In this document: one piece after another, positions 13,107 through 21,717 of the stretch | How the letters are laid out: each line of letters opens with the position of its first letter | Numbering within the stretch: position 1 is the first letter of the stretch | DNA from: a virus | Direction: 5' to 3' (one strand) | Length of the DNA stretch: 40,286 nucleotides | Virus record (IMG/VR): IMGVR_UViG_3300049003_000123 | Location: 1-40,286 of that record | The notes under the pieces: generated by a model | Databases searched by the model: none | Seen by the model: the letters and a program-made list of their open reading frames with translations, nothing else | Told to the model about the DNA's origin: nothing | Program-made: the position numbers and the translations under genes

Positions 13107-15419
13107 ATGCGCAAATTCATCGTCGTCCTCGGCCTGCTGATCGCTGCCGGAACCTCGTTTGCTCAGGAGCCAGCTGTCTCCTCGCAGCTGAACGTGTGGA
13201 CCGCGCCGCAACGATTCAAGCGGCCGCTCGATCTCGATTGCCGCGTGCTGTCGATCGAGCCGCTGAGTGCCGCGGGTCGAGCCAAGGTCGGATGCGACTC
13301 GGCGTCGAACGCGCTGAAGATCTCCATCAACGGCGGCGCGTTTGCTACGTTCGGTGGAAGTGGAACGGTCACGACTCTCGGCACCGGCACGATCGCTTCG
13401 ATCTTTACCTTCTCCGTCACCAACCCCGCGACGACGCCTGCGATCTCGCTCAGCTTCTCCGCGCAGCTCGCGAACTGCATCCTGGCGGGACCGGTAAGCG
13501 GATCGGCTGCGGCCCCGACGTGTCGCGCGCTCGATCCGCTCGACATCCCCACGCTTGCACCGGCGAAGATCACCGGCACCGCGGTCATCGCTACGGACTC
13601 GCGACTCTCCGACTCGCGCACACCAACAGGACACGCGTCGACGCACGCGGCGGCCGGAAGCGATCCGGTCACGCTGATCGAGGCACAGACCACGAATCTC
13701 CTCGCCGACCTCGCCGCCAAGGCGGCGACGACGCGCTTGATTTCCACAACCTCGCCATTGAACGGCGGTGGTGATCTCTCCGCGAATCGCACGTTGACAG
13801 TTGACGCTGCAGGATCGGGTGTCGCGGGCGTGATTCCATCGACCGGCGTGACGGGCGGCATGATTTCGACTGGCGCTGTAACCGACGACAAAACCAGTCT
13901 GGCCGTGAAGCCAAGTTGTGGTGTCGTCGCAACGTCGAACATCACTCTTACGGGAGTTCAGACAATCGACGGAGTAGGTGGATCGGCAGGGACCACGCTT
14001 GTTCTCGCAACGGCTCAGACTACCGGCAGCCAGAACGGTCCATGGACGATGCAGTCAGGTGCGTGGACGCGGCCGGCGTGGTATCCGAGCGGCGGGACGA
14101 CCCAGGCGTTTCAGTTCATCACGACATTCGTCCGGTTGGGGAACACCTTCTCCGGAACGACCTGGCGCATCACCAGCGCCGGCGCGGTAACGATCGACAC
14201 CACGGCTACGACGTGGCAGGAAGCGCAACTTCACCTCGACGCGGCATCGACGACAGGCTCCGCACCGACGGCCGTTGCTCTCGCCTCAACCCCCACTGCA
14301 TGCTCGGCAGGCAGTTACGCGCGCGGAATCGATGTGAATGGAAACGCTGTGAACTGCACGGCCGTACCGGCGCCTTTCTCGGTATCAGGTACCGGTGTTC
14401 CGACGGTCACGTCCGGGGTGCTCGATTCCGCTGCTACGCCATTCACTCCGAACGCAACCGCCTCCACGATCGCTTCACGTGATTCCAGCGCGAACATGCG
14501 CTCGAACAGCTACATCGACGGGTACACAACGACAGCAACGGCGGCCGGAACGACGACGCTCACGGTGGCCTCGACAAAACTCCAGCTCTTCACTGGATCA
14601 ACGACGCAGACTGTCGTCCTTCCCGTTGCATCAACTCTCGTCACGGGTCAAGAGTATCGAATCATCAACCTAAGTACGGGCACTGTGACGGTCAACTCAT
14701 CCGGCGCGAATCTAGTGTTGTCGATGCCTGCGAATGCTGTCGCTCACTTTATGTGCATTCTGACCTCCGGTACTTCCGCGGCGTCGTGGAGCGCCGTTCC
14801 GTTGGCGCGAACGGACAACGTGTCGCAGAACTTCGCTGGTCCAATCACGTTTTCCAACAGCGGCACCTACTCTATGTCGCCCGGGAACCTCGCCGTTGCC
14901 GGAAGTGTTTCCGGAAATACCTTCGATATATCTGGCGCATTGCATGCGCAGGCTGGTCGCGTTGAGCTTGGAACGGACGTCTCACTGGTGTGGAACAAAA
15001 CGAGCGCGAATCAGGCAACCTTAGCCAGCGCTATGCAAGGTGGCGAGAAAGACCTCACGAACAACACCGCAACTGGATTCGTGAAAATCGGCCTCGCAAC
15101 CGATACCGTCGCTGCCGGGAAGATTGTCTACACGGTGCGCGTGCTCGACGCTACTAACCACTTGATGCAGGTTACTAGTGGAACCATTCCTTTCTCGGCG
15201 ATCAACGAAAACGGGACGGTTACGATCTCGTCATTGTCTGCGGTGAATACGAGCGCGACACTTCACGCGGCGAGCAGCGATGCGATCTCGTTCGATTCAA
15301 CATCTACATCGACCGACTTCACGGTCCGCGTGACATCGAATACGTCGCTGACTGCCACAACACACGTCATCAACTACATCGTTTTGTTGCCGGGCAACCG
15401 GACGATCACGCATTTGTAA
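13107..15419 (+). CDS. fibre-like protein with Sec signal peptide
   Basis: A 770-residue protein. Residues 1-20 (MRKFIVVLGLLIAAGTSFAQ) are a textbook Sec signal peptide. The rest is low-complexity, Ser/Thr/Gly-rich and beta-like. It contains segments I know from phage tail fibres: TPTGHASTHAAAGSDPV near 172-188 and a CSAGSYARGIDVNGNAVNCT block near 400-418. A C-terminal trimer-forming or adhesive domain is likely. A signal peptide is unexpected for a virion fibre that assembles in the cytoplasm. It lies upstream of terminase, far from the tail genes, so it may be an exported adhesin-like protein. Confidence 0.65.
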   Translation: MRKFIVVLGLLIAAGTSFAQEPAVSSQLNVWTAPQRFKRPLDLDCRVLSIEPLSAAGRAKVGCDSASNALKISINGGAFATFGGSGTVTTLGTGTIASIFTFSVTNPATTPAISLSFSAQLANCILAGPVSGSAAAPTCRALDPLDIPTLAPAKITGTAVIATDSRLSDSRTPTGHASTHAAAGSDPVTLIEAQTTNLLADLAAKAATTRLISTTSPLNGGGDLSANRTLTVDAAGSGVAGVIPSTGVTGGMISTGAVTDDKTSLAVKPSCGVVATSNITLTGVQTIDGVGGSAGTTLVLATAQTTGSQNGPWTMQSGAWTRPAWYPSGGTTQAFQFITTFVRLGNTFSGTTWRITSAGAVTIDTTATTWQEAQLHLDAASTTGSAPTAVALASTPTACSAGSYARGIDVNGNAVNCTAVPAPFSVSGTGVPTVTSGVLDSAATPFTPNATASTIASRDSSANMRSNSYIDGYTTTATAAGTTTLTVASTKLQLFTGSTTQTVVLPVASTLVTGQEYRIINLSTGTVTVNSSGANLVLSMPANAVAHFMCILTSGTSAASWSAVPLARTDNVSQNFAGPITFSNSGTYSMSPGNLAVAGSVSGNTFDISGALHAQAGRVELGTDVSLVWNKTSANQATLASAMQGGEKDLTNNTATGFVKIGLATDTVAAGKIVYTVRVLDATNHLMQVTSGTIPFSAINENGTVTISSLSAVNTSATLHAASSDAISFDSTSTSTDFTVRVTSNTSLTATTHVINYIVLLPGNRTITHL

Positions 15420-15484
15420 AAATCGTTAGGTCAGTAAATATTACCAATCACGGAAAAACAACGTACCCCATAGGTGACACGCGC

Positions 15485-15521
15485 GAAGCACGGCGCACTG
15501 CGGCGCCTGCGCCAGCGCTTC
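15485..15521 (+). terminator. interrupted GC hairpin after the fibre-like gene (weak terminator candidate)
   Basis: GAAGC (15485-15489) pairs with GCTTC (15517-15521), and GGCGCA (15492-15497) with TGCGCC (15508-15513), giving 11 pairs with a small internal loop. A short T-run (CTTTTT) begins a few bases later, not directly at the stem. This may be a leaky terminator, or it may mark a packaging site ahead of terminase. Confidence 0.35.
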
Positions 15522-15563
15522 ACAGAACTTTTTACGCTGGTTCTTGATCTTCAATAAAGCGTT

Positions 15564-15592
15564 TTGACGCAAGGGCTTACGAGCACTATTTT
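15564..15592 (+). promoter_or_regulatory. sigma70-like promoter for the packaging/late genes
   Basis: TTGACG (15564-15569) and TATTTT (15587-15592) are separated by exactly 17 bases. They lie in the 197-base gap between the fibre-like gene and the terminase small subunit. This is the best consensus-like promoter I found in the window and is well placed to drive the long late operon. Confidence 0.6.
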
Positions 15593-15616
15593 TTACTCGA
15601 ATGGAAACTTTTCAGA

Positions 15617-16132
15617 ATGGCAGGCGATCGAACAGAAGCTCGGCGGGCTCGTGTCAGGACGCTATGGGCGAAGCCTGACCGTAGGATTGCCGACATCCTG
15701 ATCGAGGAAGGATTCGGCGGAGCTTCTAAGCGAACGGCGGCGGGCAAAGCGACGCAGCTCTCTTCGATGATCCGCAACGTCTGGAACGACCGGGTCGCGT
15801 TGCGCAAGAAATGGCGCGAGCAAAAGAAAGCGACCGTCGAGGATGTCAACGAAACGCGCGGTGAGTACCTCGCGCGGCTCGAATCCTTCAGCTCTGACGC
15901 TCTGGAGATCCTCGAAGACGACAAGGTGAAGGGAACGCCGAGAGTTCAGGCTCTTTCCGAGCTCCGGCAGATCGAGCAGGCGAAGGCGAAGGCGTGCGGC
16001 GTTGACGTAGCAGTCGGCGAAGTCGATGCCGACGATGACGGCACACCCATGCGGCCAAAGATTCTCGTCTACGACGTCTCCAATTGCTCTGCTGAAGTGA
16101 AGAAACTATATGGCCTCGACAGCGCCGGCTGA
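15617..16132 (+). CDS. terminase small subunit
   Basis: A 171-residue protein in the canonical position just before the large subunit. The N-terminal 55 residues contain a probable helix-turn-helix region (RIADILIEEGFGGASKRTAAGKATQLSSMI). A coiled-coil-like middle (about 60-130) and a short C-terminal segment that may bind the large subunit follow. It would recognise the packaging site on phage DNA. The start lacks a clear ribosome box, so the N-terminus could be slightly different. It overlaps the next gene by 23 bases. Confidence 0.7.
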   Translation: MAGDRTEARRARVRTLWAKPDRRIADILIEEGFGGASKRTAAGKATQLSSMIRNVWNDRVALRKKWREQKKATVEDVNETRGEYLARLESFSSDALEILEDDKVKGTPRVQALSELRQIEQAKAKACGVDVAVGEVDADDDGTPMRPKILVYDVSNCSAEVKKLYGLDSAG

Positions 16133-17888
16133 AGACGCGCATGTTTTTCGCTTCAACTCGGAAACGCAGCTTCGAAGTCATTTTGAAGAATCACATTCTC
16201 TGATTCTTCTCGGTGGTGGTCTTGGAAGTGGGAAGACCGTGCTGCACGGCCACAACCTGGTTCGCCGCGCACTGCACGAGACCGATCAACTCGGCGGCAT
16301 TTTCACAAACACACAAACGACGCTCGAGAAAGGCGTCTTTGGTGAGATTTCAAAGCTCTTTAAACTGCTTGGCCTTGAGCAGCCGTCGTTCGACCATCGA
16401 CCGCCGCTCAGATGGGTAAGAGGATGGGTGCGCGACGGAATCGAGATTCCGCCGCTGCCTCGCTATCGAAATGTTCTTACGACGCAGCACGGCGTTCACG
16501 TCTTGTGCGGCACGCTCTCGTCAGTGCGAGCGATGCACCAATACGAGACGTTGCAGCTCGGATGGGTGAGGTTAGAAGAGGCGATCAATAACAGCCGAGA
16601 AGCGAACGACACGATGATTGAGCGCGTCCGCTGCAATACGGGCGGCGCGAGCAATCCTGAGTGCAAGAAATACCACAAGCACACACGGCATCTGATCTTC
16701 AATCCGCCGCGTCGAGGGCATCCATACCTGGTGCCGTATCTCGATGAGTTGGAAGAGGCGGCAAAGCCGTACTACCACGGTCTTAGAGACGGCGATACGT
16801 GCGGAGGTTGCCAGCATGCGATTGAGGATGAGACGACGCCGGCAGGTTTCGTCTACGTTTCAAAGGTTCACGGCCCGCAGCTGGATCATCGCGGCTGGCC
16901 TCTGCTCATTCAGGGTGTCGGTGAGGCGATCCTCATCAAGTCGAAGACTTCCGAGAACGCGCAGAACCTCGATCGCGGATATCGATCGCGGCTCGCCGCG
17001 AACATGTCGAGGGACACGGCGCGACGCAGGCTCGACGGGGAGATCGTTCGCGAGACGGCGGGCGGCGCCTACGTAGAGTTTTCCAAAGACAACATCCGGC
17101 CTGTGCCTTACGACGCGGACCGCACGTTGTACATGTTCCTCGATTTCAATCTGACGCCGCGGGCATCGGCGTTTGGTCATCCGCTGAACCCTGGGGAATA
17201 CCCCAAGGAATGGATGCGCGACGGCCTTTTACACATCGGCGTATTTGGGGAGTACTTCTATGCCGGCGAGATGTCGGACCGAAAGTTCGCCGAGGATCTT
17301 GTCCGTGGCGGGCGCGGTGACGGGTGCGACGAGCAGCCGAAATATCAAAGCGAAGAATTGCGAGGTCTTCCGCCGTCGTGCGATGAAACGTGCGAAAGCG
17401 TCTGCAACAAAGGTCATTGGAACGGTCTGCGGAAACACCGTGGTCCGATCATCGCGTTTGGCGATCAGCGTGGGACGCATCGGTCATCCCACTCCGATAA
17501 CCTCGGGTCGTCCTGGGACATTGTTGATGCCGTCTTCGGGCAACTCGAAAATTACAGCAAGAGTGTTCCGGAGTTTCAGCCATCTCCTGTTGCTCGCGTC
17601 GATTCGGTCAACGCGAAGCTCTGTAACGAGTTCGGAATTCGTTCGCTGCACTTCGACCCGCGCGTGGAGGAATGCCACCGTGACGGAGAACAGGTCGTAT
17701 GGGATGAAGACGGGAAATCGCTGAGAGAGTGGCGGTTCGGCCAGGAGCGGTTTCGCACGCACCTCTTTGACGGCATCGGCTACGGGATTCACCAACTCTC
17801 GCCGCTTGGCGCCGACGCTGATCCTCGATCCGACATTGAGGACGCATTCGGCGGGAGAGCGCGGCAGAAGGTTCATTGGAAACGATAA
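16110..17888 (+). CDS. terL: terminase large subunit
   Basis: A 592-residue packaging motor. Walker A is GGGLGSGKT (35-43), and a Walker B-like strand ends in Glu-Glu at LGWVRLEEA (150-158). The C-terminal RNase H-like nuclease shows Asp345 in FLDFN, Asp452 in FGDQRG and a late Asp in HLFDGIGYG. It pumps DNA into the prohead and cuts it. Two cysteine/histidine clusters are unusual: CGGCQH (231-236) and CDETCESVCNKGH (424-436), the latter between nuclease motifs. The gene starts inside the small-subunit gene and ends directly against the portal gene. Confidence 0.93.
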   Translation: MASTAPAEDAHVFRFNSETQLRSHFEESHSLILLGGGLGSGKTVLHGHNLVRRALHETDQLGGIFTNTQTTLEKGVFGEISKLFKLLGLEQPSFDHRPPLRWVRGWVRDGIEIPPLPRYRNVLTTQHGVHVLCGTLSSVRAMHQYETLQLGWVRLEEAINNSREANDTMIERVRCNTGGASNPECKKYHKHTRHLIFNPPRRGHPYLVPYLDELEEAAKPYYHGLRDGDTCGGCQHAIEDETTPAGFVYVSKVHGPQLDHRGWPLLIQGVGEAILIKSKTSENAQNLDRGYRSRLAANMSRDTARRRLDGEIVRETAGGAYVEFSKDNIRPVPYDADRTLYMFLDFNLTPRASAFGHPLNPGEYPKEWMRDGLLHIGVFGEYFYAGEMSDRKFAEDLVRGGRGDGCDEQPKYQSEELRGLPPSCDETCESVCNKGHWNGLRKHRGPIIAFGDQRGTHRSSHSDNLGSSWDIVDAVFGQLENYSKSVPEFQPSPVARVDSVNAKLCNEFGIRSLHFDPRVEECHRDGEQVVWDEDGKSLREWRFGQERFRTHLFDGIGYGIHQLSPLGADADPRSDIEDAFGGRARQKVHWKR

Positions 17889-19382
17889 ATGAAAAAGCGG
17901 GGAGAAACGAAGCGTGGCGTTCGCCGCGGCGGGGCGAAGCCTGCGCTGAAAGCGGTGGCGCCATGGGCACCGCGCGCTCGCGCCTCCTCGCAACGCAGTA
18001 TTGTCAGTCTCGTTCGTGAATCACAGCCTCGCGCGCCGATCGCGAAAGCGTCGGTGCTCGACGACAGCCGGTTTACGAATGTCCAGTACTCGACTGGCCG
18101 GTTGAATCCTTACTCCCTCTATCCGGGCGGCATTCTGCCGAATCCGGACGAGGTTTTGCGCGGCCGCCCGCCAGGTGACGTTTCGTACTACCGCGCCATG
18201 GATCAGCGGCATCCATGGCTGGCCGGCATCGCCGATCAGCGCGTAGAGAAGGCGAATAAGAAGCGCGTCATCGTCGCCGGGGATCCGAGCGATGAGCGAT
18301 CGCGCGAGATGGCGCTCGACATGAAGCGCGATTTCGAGGCGATTCCGAACCTTCCCGTCGTCAGTGCTCGCTGGCTGAGGGATGGGCGGATCGTGTGTGG
18401 TTACGGATTCCTCGAAAACATTTGGGGACGCAGTTCGCTGACCGGGAACATCAGCATTCTCCGGATGATCGACCGGCCGGCCGAGCTCGGACGGTACGAC
18501 GACGACGGCAACCTGTTCTTTCGCACCTTCGGCGATCCGTTCCGCGGCATTCCGGTGCCTCGATACAAGATGTCAACGCTCACCGGCGGGTCGCTGAACA
18601 CGAAGTACGGCGAGGCCGAATACAAGCACGTCGATATCGCTACATTCTGGATCGAGCAGGTGCTTGAGTTCGGCCTCGAGGCGCTGCAAGGGTTTGGGCG
18701 TCCAATTCCGACGCTTTACATTCCGCGCAACGGTCTGTCGAAGGCGGAGCGGGAAGAGGTCAAGGCAGCAGCGCGGGCGATTCACCCGCGCTTCCTGAGC
18801 GTTCCGACGAGCGACGCGCAGTTCAAAGTGGAATACCCGTCGAACTCGATGGGAGCTTCTGGCAACGTCGGAAACGCCGAGTTGCGCTACATCGAAATCT
18901 TCATCGCCTGGTCGTACATCCGCATCCTGCGCATCGTTCAGACGCTCAACAAAACGGGCGGCTCCCGCGCGCTCGAGGATACGCGCTACACCATCACCGA
19001 CGACGCGTCACGGCCCGATTGCGGGCTGCTCGACGCTGGCTTCAATGAGCACTTTGCCAAGCCGTACTGCGACATCAACTGGCCGGATGAGCCGAGCGAG
19101 TTGCTGCCGCGATTCGATACTCCGACGCGTTCGCAGACCGATCTGCAGGCGTATCACGATCAGTCGATGGACCTCATCGATCGCGGCGGCCGGGTGAGCA
19201 AGAAGGCGTACCACAACACGATGGGAATCCCGGAGGCCGAGGACGACGCGGACGTTCTCGGTCAGCCCGATGTGCGTGCGACGGTGCCGCTTGCGCCGCG
19301 AACGACCATTCCGACAAGTAATCCGGCTCCTGCCGAACCGCAGGACGACGGCAACGAACAGCAACAGGGGGCAGCAGCGTGA
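17889..19382 (+). CDS. portal protein (DUF935 / Mu gp29-like)
   Basis: A 497-residue protein whose ATG follows the terL stop directly. After a basic N-terminal extension (about 1-50) the sequence carries DUF935 landmarks: HPWLAGIADQRVEK, a GYGFLENIW segment, IPRYKMST-like and FGRPIPTLYIPRNGLSKAER, then NAELRYIEIFIAWSYIRILRI and NEHFAKPYCDINWPDEP. It should form the dodecameric channel at the capsid vertex through which DNA passes. A flexible Pro/Gln C-terminus ends the protein. It overlaps the protease gene by four bases (GTGA). Confidence 0.85.
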   Translation: MKKRGETKRGVRRGGAKPALKAVAPWAPRARASSQRSIVSLVRESQPRAPIAKASVLDDSRFTNVQYSTGRLNPYSLYPGGILPNPDEVLRGRPPGDVSYYRAMDQRHPWLAGIADQRVEKANKKRVIVAGDPSDERSREMALDMKRDFEAIPNLPVVSARWLRDGRIVCGYGFLENIWGRSSLTGNISILRMIDRPAELGRYDDDGNLFFRTFGDPFRGIPVPRYKMSTLTGGSLNTKYGEAEYKHVDIATFWIEQVLEFGLEALQGFGRPIPTLYIPRNGLSKAEREEVKAAARAIHPRFLSVPTSDAQFKVEYPSNSMGASGNVGNAELRYIEIFIAWSYIRILRIVQTLNKTGGSRALEDTRYTITDDASRPDCGLLDAGFNEHFAKPYCDINWPDEPSELLPRFDTPTRSQTDLQAYHDQSMDLIDRGGRVSKKAYHNTMGIPEAEDDADVLGQPDVRATVPLAPRTTIPTSNPAPAEPQDDGNEQQQGAAA

Positions 19383-20851
19383 CGACGAAAGACGAAGAGC
19401 AGATCGAGCATCGTCCGGCCGCGCGTGCTCTCGCAATGATCCGCGGCGAGCATTGGGCGATCACCGACGCCGGGCTTCACCAGGTTGAGTCCATCGCGGC
19501 GCGCGAAAATGTGGTCACGAAGGAAACGCTTGAAAAGATCGAATTGCACAAAGAATCTTTGGCCGCCAAGAAGGCTGCGCGCGTCGATGGCACAGTCGGC
19601 GTGCAGAAGCGTGAAGGTGGCGTCGCCGTAATCCCCGTTTCGGGACCGATCTTTCGGTACGCGAATCTTTTCACGGAAATCAGCGGTGCAACTTCAACAG
19701 AAAACCTTTCAACGGACTTCGACGCGGCAATCGAAGATCGTTCGGTCACAGCGATCCTTTTCGCATTCGAAAGTCCTGGTGGGATGACTGACGGAGCCAA
19801 CGAATTTCAGAACAGGGTTTTCGCTGCCCGCGGTAAGAAGCCGATCATCGCGTATGTGGGCGAACGTGCTTGCTCGCTTGCCTACCTCTACGCCAGCGCC
19901 TGCGATGAAATCGTGATTGATGCGATTGGCGAGGTCGGGGCGATCGGCGTGATGGCCAGAAGTCGCGCGGATACCCAAAGCGCATCGACGGTGACCGTGA
20001 AATCGCGACGGGCGTCACGCAAAAACCTTGACCCCGGAACAGAGGCCGGCAAGGCCGCGATGCTGGACACGGTCAACGCAATCGAGGATGTGTTCGTTGC
20101 CGCGATTGCTCGTAATCGATCGATGACGGAAGAAGCGGTCACGCAAGAAGAAGGTGCCGTGTTGATCGGTCAGCGGGCTGTCGATGCGGGTCTCGCCGAT
20201 CGCCTCGGCTCCTTCGAAGGTCTCATCGCAGAGTTGGGCGGCGCGTCGTCGGGCGTCCGGCCGGGAAGTTACGCATTCAACAAACAAGAGGAGAAAATCA
20301 TGGATAAGCCAAAAACCGCCGAGGAGCGGATCGCAGAACTCGAAGCGCTGTCCGCTTCACAGAAAACGGAGCTGGAGGCGTCGCGCAAGGTCAACGCCAC
20401 AGCGCTGGAGAGTCAGGTCACCGCCGAAGTGGCCGCGTTCATCGCGCCGCTGAAGCTCGCCGGCGAAGGTGGAGATCTTCGCTTCAATACGAAGGAGCTG
20501 ACCTCGATCGAGGGCATGCTGAAGGGCGCGAAGCTCGCCGCGCTCGGTATCGGTCCGCTGACCGACATCAAGACTCTCGGTGGTTTCTTCGCCACGGAGC
20601 TGACCGCGTACGTCGCCGCGAAGTCGCCGGCCGCGCCCGCGGGAGAGTTGCCGAAGGCCGCTGATCTCGATGCGGGGTCCACTCCGAGCGCCGCCGTGTT
20701 CAGCGCCGCGCTCATGGGCACGGACCGCGCCGCCGTGGCCACGGTCTCGGCGTTCATCGACAAGCTCTACGCCGCCGATCCGAAGAAGAACAAGACTCAG
20801 CATCTCGCCGAGGCCACCGCCGCCGCGAAGGCTGTCGCCGCCGTCAAGTAA
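19379..20851 (+). CDS. S49-family prohead protease with C-terminal scaffold domain
   Basis: A 490-residue protein from GTG 19379. Residues 80-300 form an S49 (SppA-like) peptidase: VIPVSGPI (84-91), ESPGG (131-135), GERACSLAYLYASACDEI (161-178) with likely nucleophile Ser166, and GAIGVMARS (187-195). Residues about 308-490 are helical and Ala/Glu-rich and act as a scaffold that the protease removes after prohead assembly. This fused layout, with a second internal start for the scaffold alone, is known from lambda C/Nu3. The capsid genes follow. Confidence 0.88.
   Translation: MTTKDEEQIEHRPAARALAMIRGEHWAITDAGLHQVESIAARENVVTKETLEKIELHKESLAAKKAARVDGTVGVQKREGGVAVIPVSGPIFRYANLFTEISGATSTENLSTDFDAAIEDRSVTAILFAFESPGGMTDGANEFQNRVFAARGKKPIIAYVGERACSLAYLYASACDEIVIDAIGEVGAIGVMARSRADTQSASTVTVKSRRASRKNLDPGTEAGKAAMLDTVNAIEDVFVAAIARNRSMTEEAVTQEEGAVLIGQRAVDAGLADRLGSFEGLIAELGGASSGVRPGSYAFNKQEEKIMDKPKTAEERIAELEALSASQKTELEASRKVNATALESQVTAEVAAFIAPLKLAGEGGDLRFNTKELTSIEGMLKGAKLAALGIGPLTDIKTLGGFFATELTAYVAAKSPAAPAGELPKAADLDAGSTPSAAVFSAALMGTDRAAVATVSAFIDKLYAADPKKNKTQHLAEATAAAKAVAAVK
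20286..20293 (+). promoter_or_regulatory. internal ribosome binding site for the nested scaffold
   Basis: AAGAGGAG at 20286-20293 lies six bases before an in-frame ATG (20300) inside the protease gene. Such a strong box within a coding region, exactly at the protease-scaffold boundary, is good evidence for a second start. Confidence 0.75.
20300..20851 (+). CDS. nested scaffold protein (in-frame internal start)
   Basis: A 183-residue product that shares frame and stop with the protease gene. It begins MDKPKTAEERIAELEAL, an Glu/Lys/Ala-rich coiled coil typical of scaffolds. It continues through a compact helical region (AAVFSAALMGTDRAAVATVSAFIDKL) to a Lys/Ala-rich end. It would be made in excess over the full protease and guide capsid assembly, as Nu3 does in lambda. 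The call rests on the internal ribosome box and on known phage gene architecture. Confidence 0.72.
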   Translation: MDKPKTAEERIAELEALSASQKTELEASRKVNATALESQVTAEVAAFIAPLKLAGEGGDLRFNTKELTSIEGMLKGAKLAALGIGPLTDIKTLGGFFATELTAYVAAKSPAAPAGELPKAADLDAGSTPSAAVFSAALMGTDRAAVATVSAFIDKLYAADPKKNKTQHLAEATAAAKAVAAVK

Positions 20852-20918
20852 ACCGCGCGGGCTTTGGCTCGATGCGACACCAGTCTCTGACTTTTCAACT
20901 CGATAGGAGAGAGTGAAA

Positions 20919-21605
20919 ATGGCAACCGAAAAGTACAACCTCGACGACCTCCTGCCGGCGTACACGCCTGCGGGGACGATTCGTGATCGTCGCGCGGTCC
21001 TGCGCGGCGCCGACGGAAAAACCGTGAAGGAATGCGACACGGCCGGCGCGAAGATCCTCGGCGTCAACGTTCAGGGACAGGTCGATGCAAAGTTCCCTCC
21101 GGGCATCATCGACGAGGACTTCCCTCTCGTCACGACGGGCGCCGCGTACAACGACCTCGAGCTTCTCACGCCCGACAATCAGGGCCGATGGGTCAAAGCG
21201 CTGCCCGGCGACTACGTAGGCGCAATCGCCGAGGAGCTGTCCGCCGGCGCCGATCTTCTGAAGCGCGTCCAATTGCTACCGATGGGCGTTTACCGACTCG
21301 GCCACGTGCGCGACACGCGCGTCGCGACGGTCACGCCGGTCACGATCGACGCTGTCACGGATGAAGTGATCGTCACCAATCTCGCAGTGGCCGGCGCCGT
21401 CGCCGTCAACCTTCCGGCCGGACGCAAGGGCATGATCCTCTTCATCAAAGACGGCAAGGGCGACGCGGGCGCCAACAACATCACCGTCACCCCGAATGGC
21501 GCCGACTTGGTCCATACCATCGACGGCGCCGCGACGAAGGTGATCAACGCGAACTTCGGCTCGCTGCGCCTGGTGCACAACGGCACCGAGTGGAACGTGC
21601 TCTAA
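20919..21605 (+). CDS. capsid decoration protein with fibre-type C-terminal domain
   Basis: A 228-residue protein. ATG 20919 has an AGGAGAG box at 20905-20911. Residues 1-125 have the layout of head-decoration proteins (a short N-terminal arm, GAKILGVNVQG, and DYVGAIAEELSAGADLLKRV). Residues about 140-228 (VAVNLPAGRKGMILFIKDG, ANNITVTPNG, LVHTIDGAA, FGSLRLVHNGTEWNVL) match a beta domain often found at the ends of phage fibres. The protein probably caps capsid capsomers and displays an extra adhesive domain. It sits between scaffold and major capsid, the usual position. Confidence 0.7.
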   Translation: MATEKYNLDDLLPAYTPAGTIRDRRAVLRGADGKTVKECDTAGAKILGVNVQGQVDAKFPPGIIDEDFPLVTTGAAYNDLELLTPDNQGRWVKALPGDYVGAIAEELSAGADLLKRVQLLPMGVYRLGHVRDTRVATVTPVTIDAVTDEVIVTNLAVAGAVAVNLPAGRKGMILFIKDGKGDAGANNITVTPNGADLVHTIDGAATKVINANFGSLRLVHNGTEWNVL

Positions 21606-21671
21606 TTCTGACCGCCTGACGATTCAGCAATCACGACATCTCGCAACTTCACAGATTTACCAACTCGCGCG

Positions 21672-21703
21672 GGCCGCCCACATGGGCGGCCTGTCGCGTT
21701 TTT
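21672..21703 (+). terminator. intrinsic terminator/attenuator before the major capsid gene
   Basis: Perfect 9-base arms GGCCGCCCA (21672-21680) and TGGGCGGCC (21683-21691) with a two-base loop are followed by TGTCGCG and five T residues (21699-21703). The short gap before the T-run suggests partial termination. The capsid gene's own AGGAG box starts right after it. Confidence 0.65.
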
Positions 21704-21717
21704 AGGAGAAAACGCAA

